A DNA stretch of 64,000 bases from Isoetes taiwanensis (GCA_021234155.1 JAJEKV010000003.1:17034386-17098385), one strand, 5' to 3'. Shown: positions 34,387 to 46,603, counted from the stretch's first letter. The notes: generated by a model from the sequence alone, not told the origin. Numbers and translations: made by a program.

Positions 34387-36532
34387 TATGTGATGATATT
34401 ATTTGAGTTCTTGGCATGACTGCACACTTTGATTCCTATCCTACATCCCCCTACCTTTAACCATGATGAAATGCCCATGAGATCTTGAGTTCCATGCCTA
34501 CACCTCATCTCCAAGTCAAATTTGGCCTTGAAGATTTTTTCTAGTCAAAACTACTCCTTCACAAGTCATTCACATGCCATACACTTACCATACTATTTCC
34601 ATATCATTCTAAGCACTAAATTCCACTTGACTTGGTCATACATGTGGTCAAAGGTCAACATCCTCTCTCTATGAGTCAAAGAGGAGAGAGAATGCTAAAA
34701 TCCCTAAGGGAAACACCCAAACATCAAGATTTGCCTAGAAAATGCTAATGTCATGCATTTATGCCTAAGTTGACCCATGAGAACACCATACATGTTACCC
34801 TCTCTTGCCATGTCATATCATGCACTTGTCACCATATTGAAACTCTAAATTTTTGCAAAAATCCCTCAAATTACATGTTTGATCCCATGAAAGTTACACA
34901 TTATCATGCCACATCATCATCAACACCTCCACATCATCATCCACATGTCATACACATCATGTCCACCTCACTCAAAGTTTTGACTAGAAAACATATTCTA
35001 AGCCAAATTGATTGACACGTCATTATCCTTGTTTGCCATGTCACCCTTACTTTGCCATGTCTTCATTCTCACATGCCATTTTTAAGCCAAATTTTGAAAG
35101 TGCCCATTTGCAAAAAAGATTCTAACATCCTCTAGAGCATATTAAAAGATTCCCTTTGGAAAAAAGAAAATTGAAAAAATCATATATTTTGGCCCTCAAA
35201 TTCCATTCCTTGGGAATCGTGCCTTAGACCATGTGGCAAATTTTTTTCCTATCTACCCCTCCCCCCCAGCCTATTTTTTTCACAGCCAATCTCCCCATGC
35301 CACGTGGAACATCCGGGCATGTGGGGTCGTCCAAACCTAATCAAGCCTGTGGGATATTTGCTCCGTGTTGCCAAGAACCCTAAATCTTGAAACTGCCAAG
35401 ATCCGTCCAATTCTCTCGAAACAACCATGCAATCATGATCTTAAATGGCCGAATAACCCTTATAATGCCAAGAATACATCAGAGAGGCAAAAAGACAGAG
35501 AATTGAATTGAATTAGCCAAGAACGCAACAGAACAGGGGAATTTCAAAAGGGGCTTTCGTGCACAGAAAAAATTCGAGGGCTTTGAGGTGAAGAAGCGAT
35601 TGTTTACCTTGAAGAAGGATCGACTTGCATGACTGAAGCTCGATTATGCCTTCCATACTTGATTCTCAGCTTGAATTATTGACAATTCATGCGAATTCCT
35701 TGACTGTGTATCTATTTGATCTTGTGCCCAAGACTCAGAGCTTGGGATTATTGTTATTTGCCTATGTGTACCTGATTCAAATGAAAATTCGATCCTTGTT
35801 GAATACTGAGTGTTCTACATCAATCTAGTGACAAAATTACTATGCTTGCATTGTCCCTCTTGCATCTCATTCCGAAGGTTATAGCATCACTAGCTTGGCA
35901 TTTAGGCATCTACAACACAAGTGTTTTTCTAGCCCTAGTGATTGTCTAAGTTATTAACAGAAAAGCTGAGCTCATATTTAGAGTTATTGAAGCAAAAATC
36001 CACATTGAGTTCAATAGCAGTGAACAGAATTTCTCAGAGTCACTAGGAAATCATGTCAAGCATGGATATTGCATAAAAAGCAAGATTAGCATTAATTCTT
36101 TCTAGCAAAAACTATATTTTCGCCTCTGCTCATATTTTATCACAGTCAACCTATCAAAAATAAAAAAACCCAAAAAATTAGATCTCCATTTGCAAAGATC
36201 ATCAAGGATCATTGAGTGCAGACATTTTAAGAATAGGCAAACGCAGGAGTGTCTTTTAGATCCATCTGTCCTTATCAGATCTTCTCTGACTTTGCTCTGA
36301 GTTACAGATAGATCCTGAGCAGCCATGGATGCAAGAAGTATGATCAAAGCTCATTTGGTTTGCATTTGGCAAGCTTTTTAGTGAGACAGACTTTTCACCC
36401 TTTAGGGAAAGCTAAGTTAGACAGTGGTTTGAGCATTTTTCTTGGATCTTTTTCACTCAGAGTGGTTGCGTCAAGCAACCTGGAGGTTCTAAACCATTGA
36501 GGTTGAAGGTTTTGCCAGGAACACCTTCAACA
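34387..36532 (+). repeat. 3' LTR of copy C (left edge uncertain)
   Basis: The right edge is firm (CCTTCAACA, matching 28,088). The left edge is set provisionally at TGTGATGATATT (34,387), but could be as far left as about 33,530 because no independent copy of the LTR start is in the window. Confidence 0.65.
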
Positions 36533-36585
36533 CTATGATGGATCTATTGTTGGATGGATGGCATTACCTGTTGAGGTAGCCGACT

Positions 36586-36665
36586 GTATTGTATTGTATT
36601 GTATTGTATTGTATTGTATTGTATTGTATTGTATTGTATTGTATTGTATTGTATTGTATTGTATT
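36586..36665. repeat. (GTATT)16 microsatellite
   Basis: Sixteen uninterrupted copies of the pentamer GTATT, just inside the remnant LTR of E. Confidence 0.95.
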
Positions 36666-37858
36666 ACCAGTGCTGACATTGTATTTATGCTTCCGTTGTT
36701 ATAGGACCCCATAGGAGATGGGTGCACAAGACGCCTTCGTGTCTCCTTCCCGTGCCTTGGCCATCCCGAGAACGGGACAGACGGAGGGCCCGTGCAGTCG
36801 ATGTTGCTGGATGGGGAATTTCCCGTGATGTATATAGCGGGGCATCGTATACTTTGTGGGGAGCGTCACAGTGGTATCATAGCAATGATCTTGGTTGACC
36901 AAAATCTAGCACTGGCCATAACCCTAAATAGGTAGATTAACTGGCCTAGTTAAAGGACGAAATAAGAGCTCCAATCTTAAACCTCGAAAAGTGGGAGATT
37001 TTTTTTTCTTCCTATTAGCAGGATCGTAGGCTAAGTTATAGACTTAGGGAAAAAGAATGAGTCAAATGAATATTCTAGTAAATTTGGAGAGAAAATTATG
37101 CATTGGCACCAAGATTCCATACAAAAAGGGTTGCAGAATCGTCCCGATCGGAGATCCCAGTGAAAAATGGTGAAAATTTATAATTAGCTACCCAACGGGG
37201 GTCACCATTAATAAGGGTGGCTCATTAAAAATAGTAATAATGACCAGGGAAATATTCTCTCACATATGCAAGCATTTTATCTTTTAAACCCCATTTTAAT
37301 CCCTCTTTCCTAATTTTGTTCTAAATCACTTCCTTACGCCCATAAGGAGATCTCTGGCTTAAATTAATCAATTTTCTAAACCAAAAGATATGGCATGGAC
37401 CAAATGCATGGGAGGAAAGCCAGAAGCCCAAGACCAAGCCCAAGCATGGCGGAGATCGCAGCGAGAAGCATCAAGAAGATCCCGGAATACCTGCGGCCAA
37501 GATCAGGCGAGTCTGACGAGCCAAGCAGCTCCGACTCCTCCGACGAGTCTTATCATACCACAGGCGAGCAAGCATCCAGTAGCGCGCCTGATTTTTAAGA
37601 AGAAGGGGCGAAATAGTTGACTTGGAGTCACCCCCTCGGCACGATGAGCAGGAGCAGCAATAGCAATAGCATCGAGAGTAGCAGTAGGAGCAAGTGGCCT
37701 CAAAGAAAAAGAAGGTAAAGGAGAAGGTAGCAGAGTGGGATGAAGAACGAGAAGAGCGAGAAAGAAGGAAAAGAAGACAAGAAGAGTGACACAGGGAGAA
37801 ACGCACAAAGCGGAGTGAAGATAAATCATGGGGGAACGTGGTCATTCAAGAGCCTCGA

Positions 37859-37900
37859 AGAGGAGGAGGAGGAGGAGGAGGAGGAGGAGGAGGAGGAGGA
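37859..37900. repeat. (AGG)14 homopurine tract
   Basis: Fourteen perfect AGG units following about 170 bp of purine-rich sequence. Long homopurine runs with mirror symmetry can form triplex DNA. Confidence 0.95.
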
Positions 37901-38542
37901 TATTCTCTTCGAATCTTCAATGATGACGATGATTATTAATATATTGAGTTCAATTTGATGGCAATAATTCTATGCCTTAGAATTCTCTTTGAATCTTCCA
38001 ATTGTTCCTAGATATCCTACTTGGGTATAAAACATTTGACATGGATCTTATAAGAGTGCTAAGGGATTGATTGATATATCTTTCAAATCCATGATATGGA
38101 ACTATTCATAGATGCTAGGATATGGAGTATGGTCCACATGCCTTTAAAATGGGCCATATGGTTTAATGACCTACATGGTTAGGAAATGGAATATTGTTGC
38201 ATTTAGTAAAATTTATGCAAAAAGATTTGTGGGCTTGCAAAAGTGGCTAAGGTGTGGTAACACACGAATTAGCTATTGTTCCAAAAAAATACCTCAAAAT
38301 GGGATTCTAAACTTTGCATCTTTTTTGGATGTGTTGCCTTTAGGGAAAGTGTGTTGCATGTATTATTTATGAACTTTGTTTACGAACCATTTGGTACTAT
38401 GCTTTATTATATTACTACAATAGGACTTTGGCTACGGCTTGGAAAACCGATTATGGCTACGGCTTACCGATTACATCAGAAGTTGCTCAAGGTAAGTTGC
38501 TCAAGGTAAAAGAACTACTACCTCATTTTCCTTAAAATACTA
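37901..38542. other. Unassigned AT-rich stretch
   Basis: No gene, terminal repeat or conserved motif is seen. Reading frames are short and unlike protein families. Confidence 0.5.
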
Positions 38543-38551
38543 TTGTTTTAA

Positions 38552-38993
38552 GGGAAAATTCCAAATATACCCTTCAAGTTTATAAATATTCAAAAAATAC
38601 CCTTAGAAATAGGGTGTTTAGCTCAAATGGCAATAACTTTTTTGCGATCAATCAACTAAAAAAGTGTCCTTCATAAATCTTATAGATATGAGTGAGCGCT
38701 ATCCAATTGCAGTAGAATCGTAAAAAACGGAGTTGGAATCTTCAAGTTATAGTGTTTTAAGTAAGTGCTATAAAAAATGACGTAAATGAGCATAACTTGT
38801 GAATTTCAACTCCGATTTGGATGAATTTGATGTCGTTCGGAAGATCTTCTCCTGATCTATAATGTTTGTGAAAGACAACTTTTGCATTTGAGGAGCAACA
38901 AAAACTCTATTACGTTTTTTCCAGAACTGCTCTTCATTTGGAGGGTATTTTTGGAATTTTGACAAACTTGAGGGGTATATTTGGAATTTTCCC
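38552..38993. mobile_element. Mutator-like MITE (442 bp)
   Basis: The ends are about 31-bp terminal inverted repeats starting GGGAAAATTCCAAATATACC, with one mismatch between the two ends. A perfect 9-bp target duplication TTGTTTTAA flanks it (38,543-38,551 and 38,994-39,002). A 9-bp duplication and a GGGAAAATT end are typical of Mutator-like elements. There is no transposase ORF, so it is a non-autonomous element. Confidence 0.88.
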
Positions 38994-39002
38994 TTGTTTT
39001 AA

Positions 39003-41336
39003 TGGCATTTGGTTTTTGGCATCTAGTTCGATGCTTTTTGGCGCTCAAAAGTAGCCGCCTAATAATACTTCCTATTCCCATACGAATAGCTCAATGGGAT
39101 GCTTGAAATGGCTGCATCTACACAGCCGATTTTGGCTCTGAGGTAAGATTGTAGCATTTTGCATTAAAAATTTCTTGTGGAGCGGTTGCTTATGATACAC
39201 CTGAACCTGTATAGCGGCCACAATTACTCAGAGAATCGATGCTGAAGTTCATGATAGTCTTGAAGAAAAGGTCTTTTCCTTATGCTGAATCTAAAATGTT
39301 TTTTTCATTGTTATGAATCTGACATGGCCGAATCGCTTAGGACGTCCATTAACCTCTAATGCCCTGTTACATTGCACGAGAAACCATGACATCATAACAT
39401 TTGCACTTTCTAGAATCATTGGCACTTTTTGATACGAAATAGCTGCCCAGGTTTATGTCCAACAGGGTATTTTCTTAAATATGTCATACGCAGATGCAAT
39501 GCAAGTCTCTGATGCTTGGCTTATTTTTGGACAGAATGGTTGTTTTCTATATGCCCATGTTCTTGTATCCTAGTACTTGGGCAGAAATAATAATCAAATG
39601 GCAGCTAAAAAGATCCACCATAGAAAGAGATGCTGCTTGTTTTATCATAGTTTACCATTCTCCAAGAAGCTGAGGAAATGTGAATGCCACAAGGTCAAAA
39701 GATAATTTGCAAACTACAGATACATGAAGGACGAAAATCAGGTTAGACAATGCAAAGTTGATAGGAATTATGCTGAAAATACAAATCCTCATGTTAAAAG
39801 GTGCATTTTTCTCTAAAACAGATACAAGTTTAAAGAGCTTAAGGGATACTTTATAGTAGAAAATTAGACTGAACATAGCAAAGCTATAAAATAAGCGTTG
39901 AACTAATACTCTGATGCATTAAGATACTACTATAATATGCTTTTGCTGCAGAATTTCTTATGGCTAAGCCTATTGCTATACATGGACTAAAATTAAAATG
40001 GACTCTTGACGTGGCACGCTATCTCACCACCCAGCCACGAGCCCTCAGCTATGACACAACTGCCCCAGAGCTCTCCCCCGAGCTACTATATAGCATGCAC
40101 GCCCCTTTGGTCCATCTTTGGACCAAAGCCCTCCTTGGACCAAAGCCCTCTTTGGACCAAGGCCCAAAGAGCCACATGGCCTAAAAAGGCCTAAAGCCTT
40201 TTTGCCCATCCACGTCTTAGGCATATAGCAAAAATACTCCTTTAGCTGATACTTTGAGGCCGCTTCTGGATAGTTTAATTGGGTTGATTTTCTAAGTGAA
40301 CATTCTAGATCTACAGGACTGTAAAACAACATGACTTTGATTTAAGTTTATGATAGTGGCTGGTGTACGTATCATATTATACGCCTTAGGATGGAAAAGA
40401 GCTTGTAAATATATTCTCGTAATGGACTATGCAAAAACAATGTTGTAATTCTGAAACGTATTTGAAAATTTGACAAAAATAGGAACTGCATATATTTATG
40501 TCTGATTGTAAGTGTTAAATGAGGAATTTAGGGACTATTGTTTCTACTCTATTTATTGGAAACCATGACTTAACATGAGAATTACATAGATGGAAAATGA
40601 TTTTGATTTTGATGTATCTATGGTATAATAGTGATTATGATATCTTAGACTTTATGCTATACTACTAATCTAGACTTTATAATATAAGCTCTATGGGAAG
40701 TTTTAAAACTATTATGCCACTATTCTTTCTTGCTAACGTCACCTCAGGGCAAAAGGATACAATTGGTGATCATTGATAAACTGAGAGACCCAATGTATCT
40801 TTTGGCCCTTGGACATTTACCGTTTTCACGCTAATTGTGTATTGATTGGCTGCAGGTACGGGTTCTCTCCTCCAATTGTCTCCATTTTGCTCGTAAGATA
40901 GGCATTGATAAGAAAGCAGATGGAATAGATGGAAAAGTTATTGATCGAGAATGTTGCACTATGTACTATGATATAAATGCGAAAGCGACAATAAACGAAT
41001 TGGGAAAACAAGGCTGATCATGCATATATATTTCACAGTTACTTGTAATATAGATGAAAATAATTCACAGTATACATGTTTATTTTCGTTATACAAAAAA
41101 ATAATCTATTGATATGATGTACAAATTTATTAGAATTTTATTTTGCTGCTCTAATATGTTATTCTATTACTTCAATAATTTCACACATGTAATAGGTATT
41201 GTACCTTCTAGTTGTGGCTTGGGTAACGTAAGGATGGATATGTGTTGTGTAGTCTTTGCCTTGAATGAATACGGATTAGTAAAATATTTTTACTTAAATC
41301 TGTTAGTAATCCTTTAATAATCCTGGAGAAGATGTG
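39003..41336. other. AT-rich stretch without a recognised gene
   Basis: Scattered GT/AG-like sites but no convincing exon. The one notable spot is the palindromic repeat at 40,104-40,170, listed separately. Confidence 0.5.
40104..40170. repeat. Short tandem palindromic repeat (TTGGACCAAAG units)
   Basis: Three units of about 19 bp of the form CTTTGGACCAAAGCCCTC, preceded by an inverted half TTTGGTCC. Each unit contains the near-palindrome TTTGGACCAAA, so the stretch can fold as alternative hairpins. Confidence 0.7.
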
Positions 41337-41337
41337 T

Positions 41338-41439
41338 AGAAGAAGAAGAAGAAGAAGAAGAAGAAGAAGAAGAAGAAGAAGAAGAAGAAGAAGAAGAAGA
41401 AGAAGAAGAAGAAGAAGAAGAAGAAGAAGAAGAAGAAGA
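41338..41439. repeat. (GAA)34 homopurine tract
   Basis: About 34 perfect GAA units in otherwise AT-rich non-coding sequence. Confidence 0.95.
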
Positions 41440-43679
41440 GAACGGAGTGTAAATGGCCTATTTTGAGCTCTAATTTTGTCTAATACACAGGATGTATTTG
41501 TACCATGGGCTGACGATAGTTGGTGTAGGCAGTGGTGGCTACAAGAACGGTCTATAAAGACTACATATATGTAATGACCTAAAGAACTTGTGAAAAGCTC
41601 GTTGGATCATAATGGTATTAATACTTTCTCAACCCATATGCCTTTTATTCTTATTTATATCTTAATTTGATTCTTATTTGTATCTTAATCTTATTTGTAT
41701 TTTTAATTGGCATTTCTACTTGTATCCCATCTCTATTCTTATTTGGCTTGTTATTATTCGCTTGTTCGATAAGCTTCATGGGTGGATGGATAAAAAGCTT
41801 TAAGCATAACTTAGATTTTATAATATTACAATTTATTCTTACCCTTTGGCGCTATCGATATCATTTATTCTTCTGACCATACTAACTCTAGACTGGAGTT
41901 ACGACGGCGGACTGGAAAAAATAGGTGCCGGCCAGCATTTATAAGTAAGATTATGGAGTGGATTTCCATAGATTTGAGGTGCTGGAGGGAACTACCACAC
42001 ATTAAATACTGCAATACGATTTTGGAGGGAACCCTTTGTGTTATCCGGCATACCTCTATTCCGGAAGCTCCATCCTCTTTGCCTTTGCCTTTGCCCGCAT
42101 TTTCTGAAAGAGACTTGTTGATCTGTGGCATCATGCCTAAAGGGGTCTATGAACGAAAACCAGGAAAGAAGAATAAGGCATTCAACTCTGGAAATCTGCC
42201 TCCGAGGAAGTTTACAAAGACAAACTTTGGCACAAGACAACCTTCCTTTGCAAATACGAATCCGACTGGGTCTGGAAGCGCGAATACTCAGGTACAATAA
42301 TATGCTGGCTTTTGAACAAAAACTTATCTCCTTGTTGATTAGGAAGGAGATAGCCTGAATTGGATCATGTGGATGCAATTTTCCCATCTAAGTAAGGCTT
42401 TGCTTATTATTTAACAAATGTTGCTGGTCGATATTAGATAGGCTGCTTATATCCATGGGCTGCATGGTGTGCTGCTGGTTTGCTATGGTAATGCAGGTTC
42501 TTGCTTGGCTTAGAGACATATCCTTGCTATTGCTTCTGCTGGTCTTCACAGGGCGGTCTTATATTTGGTGTTGCCTGGTTTGTTGTGTCCTCTCTAATCT
42601 CCTTTGTTTGTTAGCAGGTCTTGTAAAAAGAATCCTTAGTTAATGTTGCTCCTGTCAGCTATGATTGCAGTTAACATGCATGACTAAGAACTAAAACTCG
42701 AATACATATCCATCATATTTCCTGATAACGGATTCTCCTATATTCTTATTTGTTTGGCATTTTGCATAGAATATGAACTGAAATGCTTTACTGTTCCTAA
42801 AGATATGTCTTATATTGATTTACTCATATTAATACTTCAAGTTTTCGTCTAATATGCATGCTGATATAGATGTTTACATGCTGGCCAGACTTTTAAACAG
42901 ATCTGTTGTACTCAATGGTTCTTAATTGGGGTATACAGCATTTAATGCTGGTATAATATTATAAATTTTATAAGTATATGGTTACATTTATTCTGCTCCA
43001 GAATTAGATGTGGATGGCAGAAAGTAACCAGTAGGTGAAGGGCGATAAGCCGTGTAGTTTTACTGCTTACCTGACGCCCCTTGCATTGTTACCATAGATT
43101 TGCTAACATTTGCATTGTTTGGGTGCAGGTAACCAAAACTACACCTCCTAGTTTGCTGGTTCTTTGTGGTGGATTATATGTGATAGAGTATGATATTTAT
43201 CACATTCATTCGGAAGATTTGGGTGAGATCCATCCTTTTGCTTTGCTGTATACATGCAAATGCTGATATGCTGCAGTACAAGATGGCTTTGATGATGTCT
43301 CATGTCCGCTAAATAATACATGAACTGTACAAATTTTCTTGACTTGGGATTGTGATATTTAGTAAAGATGTGGATGATATGACTGATATAAGAAAGGATA
43401 TGGATTATCTGATATAATGAATTAACATACAGATATGTTAACTTGTTTATGGGAACACTAAATATTCAGAATATAAGTTGGTCCTCTTATTTGATCAGAG
43501 TTTACCTCCTATCATGCATATTAATATGGTTTATACTCTATATGATTTTATATGGTACACTCTTTATAGGTTATGCTCTTTACTATTTTATGTTGTATGG
43601 TTTTTTAAAAAAAATACCACTGGTAGATTGGATACGTCCCATTGTGGCCTGGGGTAAAATCCAGGGTGGTAAAATCCAG
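41440..43679. other. AT-rich stretch with one possible exon
   Basis: A reading frame at 41,953-42,300 encodes 115 residues, with a basic part from MPKGVYERKPGKK onward (42,133), and its last codons lie before a possible donor CAG|GTACAA near 42,293. No family is recognised and the frame may be chance. The rest shows nothing. Confidence 0.35.
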
Positions 43680-43841
43680 GAAGAAGAAGAAGAAGAAGAA
43701 GAAGAAGAAGAAGAAGAAGAAGAAGAAGAAGAAGAAGAAGAAGAAGAAGAAGAAGAAGAAGAAGAAGAAGAAGAAGAAGAAGAAGAAGAAGAAGAAGAAG
43801 AAGAAGAAGAAGAAGAAGAAGAAGAAGAAGAAGAAGAAGAA
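43680..43841. repeat. (GAA)54 homopurine tract
   Basis: About 54 uninterrupted GAA units (162 bp), the longest simple repeat in the window. Long poly-Glu, poly-Lys, poly-Ser, poly-Leu or poly-Phe frames across it are products of the repeat. Confidence 0.96.
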
Positions 43842-43924
43842 TTGGAGGCGAAAGTTGGAGAACCATCGGACACAACACTCGACCGCCATTCCCAGTGTGG
43901 TCCAAGCCACCAAAATCGACGAAG

Positions 43925-44251
43925 AAATAAAAGGCAGAAGAGAAGGCCTTCAAACTCAAGCACGATGTCGAATTTGAGAAGAATAAGGCATCCTTCAAGA
44001 TCTACTTTCGGCAGTGGACCAAGTACAATGACTGGTACTGCAAGCAGGACATGCCAAAGTTTGTGAAGGGAGGAAGACCGAAGAACCAACCTAAGCCCTT
44101 TCCAACTCGACCGAGGATGCCGAAGAGTGTCCATCATGGATATAATTTCAAGCACAACTGGGTATTCCGAGAGTTTCAACACTTCCAGCAGTGTACGAAT
44201 CCCTTGAACAGGAAGGCACCCTTCGAGCGCCTCCTTCGAGAAGTGTTGTAG
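43925..44251 (+). pseudogene. Unidentified coding-like fragment after the GAA tract
   Basis: One frame reads KHDVEFEKNKASFKIYFRQW, then WTKYNDWYCKQDMPKFVKGG, then a basic, proline-rich stretch ending LNRKAPFERLLREVL with a stop at 44,251. Its composition is protein-like and unlike the AT-rich surroundings. No family is recognised; a degraded mobile-element gag or a host gene piece are both possible. Confidence 0.35.
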
Positions 44252-44339
44252 GAATTCAAGACACGTTATCGAGTCACCCCGATGATGGTCCGAGCACTGC
44301 AAAAAGGAAATGGGCTACCTTGGACCTTTCATTGACATA

Positions 44340-46342
44340 AAGTATTGCTTTTATTATGTAATCTTCGGATTAAAGGCAAGAGAAAATTTAGTATTCGTGT
44401 AAATGAAGGGTTATATGGATGTTAAAGTATGTAATTGATTATCGATAGTCTCTACTCAGAACTTGTTCAAGTACATACTTCTAATCAAAATATCAATCTA
44501 AATTGGTGATCAATTATAATTGCAAGATTCTTATCGATTTCCCTTGAAGAAACAATTGGACAAGTCATTTAACATCCACTAGCCTCCCAAACCATTGAAC
44601 TATAGAATTTTAATATATAACATCCTCTATGTCACCACTAAATGCACAAACTTCCTTGCCTAAAGCAATAAAACAACATTGGAAAAACCAAACAATGCCT
44701 ACTGAACTCTAGGCATTTGTGGAAGAGGCAACTGAACAGATTGAGGTGATGCATGATTCAGTTAGAAGGCTTTGTTAGAAAAGCAAATTGATCATTCTTT
44801 GTCTCTACATCATTTATTTTCCATGTAAAGGCATTACCAAGGATCTCAAGGCTTTTATATGAGGCAAATTCTATGCATCAAATTCTAGAGGTACTCTTCA
44901 TTCAATTGCTTTGGACCTTTATAAGCATTATGTATTTACCGTGTGGTACTATTTTGCGTATCAACATAAAGCCTCATTGCACTTGAAAATGGAATATCAA
45001 CATAAGTGCATTATTATTTTCAAAATTTTTATGCCGGATGAAACGCTGGCACTTTTTCTAGTGGATATCGTTAATAAGTAGCTTTAAGTATTATGGCGTC
45101 ACGTTCAAGTTTTATTCCCAACCATTGATCTGGCGAATATTCTAGGTATTGTGCCAGATCAATGGCCATTAGAATTTTGAGACAAAAATTGCATGCCAAT
45201 GTCAATGGTGTAGAACGAACCTATGGTTGCAGCGAAAAAAAAAGGAAGCAACATAAAAAAAACCCAATGGTGCCAATAAATTTGCTGCACCCAGTCCTGC
45301 CATAGTATAAACTGGCAGGGCCTTCTGCCATAGCGTCTGCCCCTATTAAAAGCCACCATAGCTTCAACACCTTTTGTATAGTTGAAGTCAGATAACAAAC
45401 TACAAAGCGGAATGAAAGAGAGCAGAATCCGATATGATCCTTTCTTCTTCAAATTGAGTCTCTGAAAAGCACCAACATCTACATGGTGCCCAAAAGAGTA
45501 AGAGTGCAATCTTGTATTCACATAGCTTGGAGCTCGAAAAAAAGGGAATATAAATGCAAAGAAAACCAGACTAAAGAAGGCTAATCGCAAGCCCTGCAAC
45601 TCAATCGGAAGCCCTGGCCCATGGAGCTCAAGCGGAGGACCTGGAGGAATCGATTCCCCGGTACCGAGAAAAACCTAAACACGGCCGGAAGCCCCTTGCT
45701 CGCCTCCAATCAGCCCTACTCTGCAAATAGAAAACATCCACAACGAATATGGGATTTGAACCCACAAGCAAGCAAAGCTTGCTTCACCAAAGGCAAAGTC
45801 AAACTGCCCCTGCTCCACCTGCTCGCTCCATGCTGCTATCCATTCCTCCAACCTCCCCGCACCGGCTCGGCCCGGTAAATGGAATCCTTCAGCGCCGCTA
45901 TCGAGGACAAAGCGGATCGCCGGTTGGCAAAGGCCATCTCCATCCCCTGAACCGCCCAGCACGCTGCGTTGGCCTTCCCTGTTGTAAAGAGCACAAATTA
46001 GAAACATTTTCTTTCCAAATTTGGTTGGCCTTCCTTATCTGCAATTGAGCCTTCGGGAAAACATCCATGAAAAAGGGGAGTTGCCAAGCACCCAAAATAG
46101 CAATAACCATCCAAGCTCCCTCACATGGCAAATTATACCATTTTCTATACAATACGATACCGAAATCATAGTCCCCACCATTGCCAAAATACCCTCTCCA
46201 AATACAAAACGAATTGGGCAAAGTATATAAACACGAAATGACCTCTCCCATCTTCAGGAGTAGGATGTTCATTGAATCCCTCCGGACTTAAAATCCTATC
46301 AAACTCACTTGTGGGTCAGAAGAAAAAAAGTGCGGCAAATGG
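44340..46342. other. Region upstream of RIF1 without a recognised gene
   Basis: AT-rich up to about 45.6 kb, then more GC-rich towards the RIF1 promoter. The longest frames (for example 45,159-45,599 minus) show no domain and are judged chance. No TATA box or other gene is assigned. Confidence 0.5.
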
Positions 46343-46354
46343 ATTGGCGCCAAT
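46343..46354. promoter_or_regulatory. Palindromic E2F-type site upstream of RIF1
   Basis: ATTGGCGCCAAT is a perfect palindrome that fits the plant E2F consensus WTTSSCSS on both strands. It lies about 105 bp before a likely first-exon donor (AAAG|GTATCC at 46,447/46,448) and 250 bp before the RIF1 start codon. E2F/DP factors drive S-phase genes, which suits a replication-timing factor. Confidence 0.55.
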
Positions 46355-46603
46355 TCCTTTCCCTCGCAGGCTAATGCCTCCTCTCTTTGCGTTGTTAGCT
46401 GTTGTTGGAGCAATGCGACTTTCTTAAAATCTATTCGACGTGAAAAGGTATCCCGACTGTTTACTAGTTTTCTTGTTTTGCTCTGGCCTGCACTATTGCA
46501 TGCCCAGAGTTCATATACTTGGGAATACCGTTCCCTCTTTTTTTTCCCTAAGAATGTGTCTCAGTATATAAGTACTAATTTTATTGTTTTTACCCAGGAT
46601 CAA

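Larger units (their letters stand above)
28089..36532 (+). mobile_element. Ty3/Gypsy element copy C (same family as A), internal region plus 3' LTR
   Basis: The internal region starts right after the shared LTR. A possible primer site TGGAGGTTCTATCGAGAC lies at 28,092-28,109 (tRNA not recognised) and the gag ATG is at 28,132. Parts: gag (28,132 to about 29,390; knuckle CAFCKDVGHYEDRC near 29,122), protease (near 29,645), archaeal/plant-type RNase H (about 30,125-30,510), RT (about 30,640-31,550), diverged RNase H-like domain (about 31,700-31,990), integrase (about 32,200-33,400), non-coding 3' region and the 3' LTR ending CCTTCAACA at 36,532. It is broken, with about eight breaks, several of them shared with copy A. 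Confidence 0.93.
36538..37900 (+). mobile_element. Old LTR retroelement remnant E (LTR end, primer site, gag-like start)
   Basis: The end of an LTR (GGGAGCGTCACA, 36,859-36,870) is followed by TGGTATCATAGCAATGA (36,872-36,888), a close match to the initiator methionine tRNA primer site. After about 500 bp of leader comes a short acidic, serine-rich reading frame (about 37,395-37,600) and then lysine/glutamate-rich sequence that grades into a (GGA)n tract. The A/C array ends at 36,532, inside or at the edge of this LTR, so E is probably the oldest layer. It is broken beyond recognition of pol. The right limit is uncertain. Confidence 0.6.

Noticed and set aside
43443-44302. Long poly-Glu, poly-Lys, poly-Ser, poly-Leu and poly-Phe reading frames
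   Set aside because: They are the six-frame translation of the (GAA)54 tract and its flanks, not genes.
45159-45599. 146-codon minus-strand ORF near the RIF1 promoter
   Set aside because: No domain, hydrophobic and low-complexity, no splice or promoter support.
45740-45790. GGGATTTGAACCCACAAGC, resembling a tRNA T-arm
   Set aside because: No acceptor stem, anticodon arm or D-arm can be placed around it.
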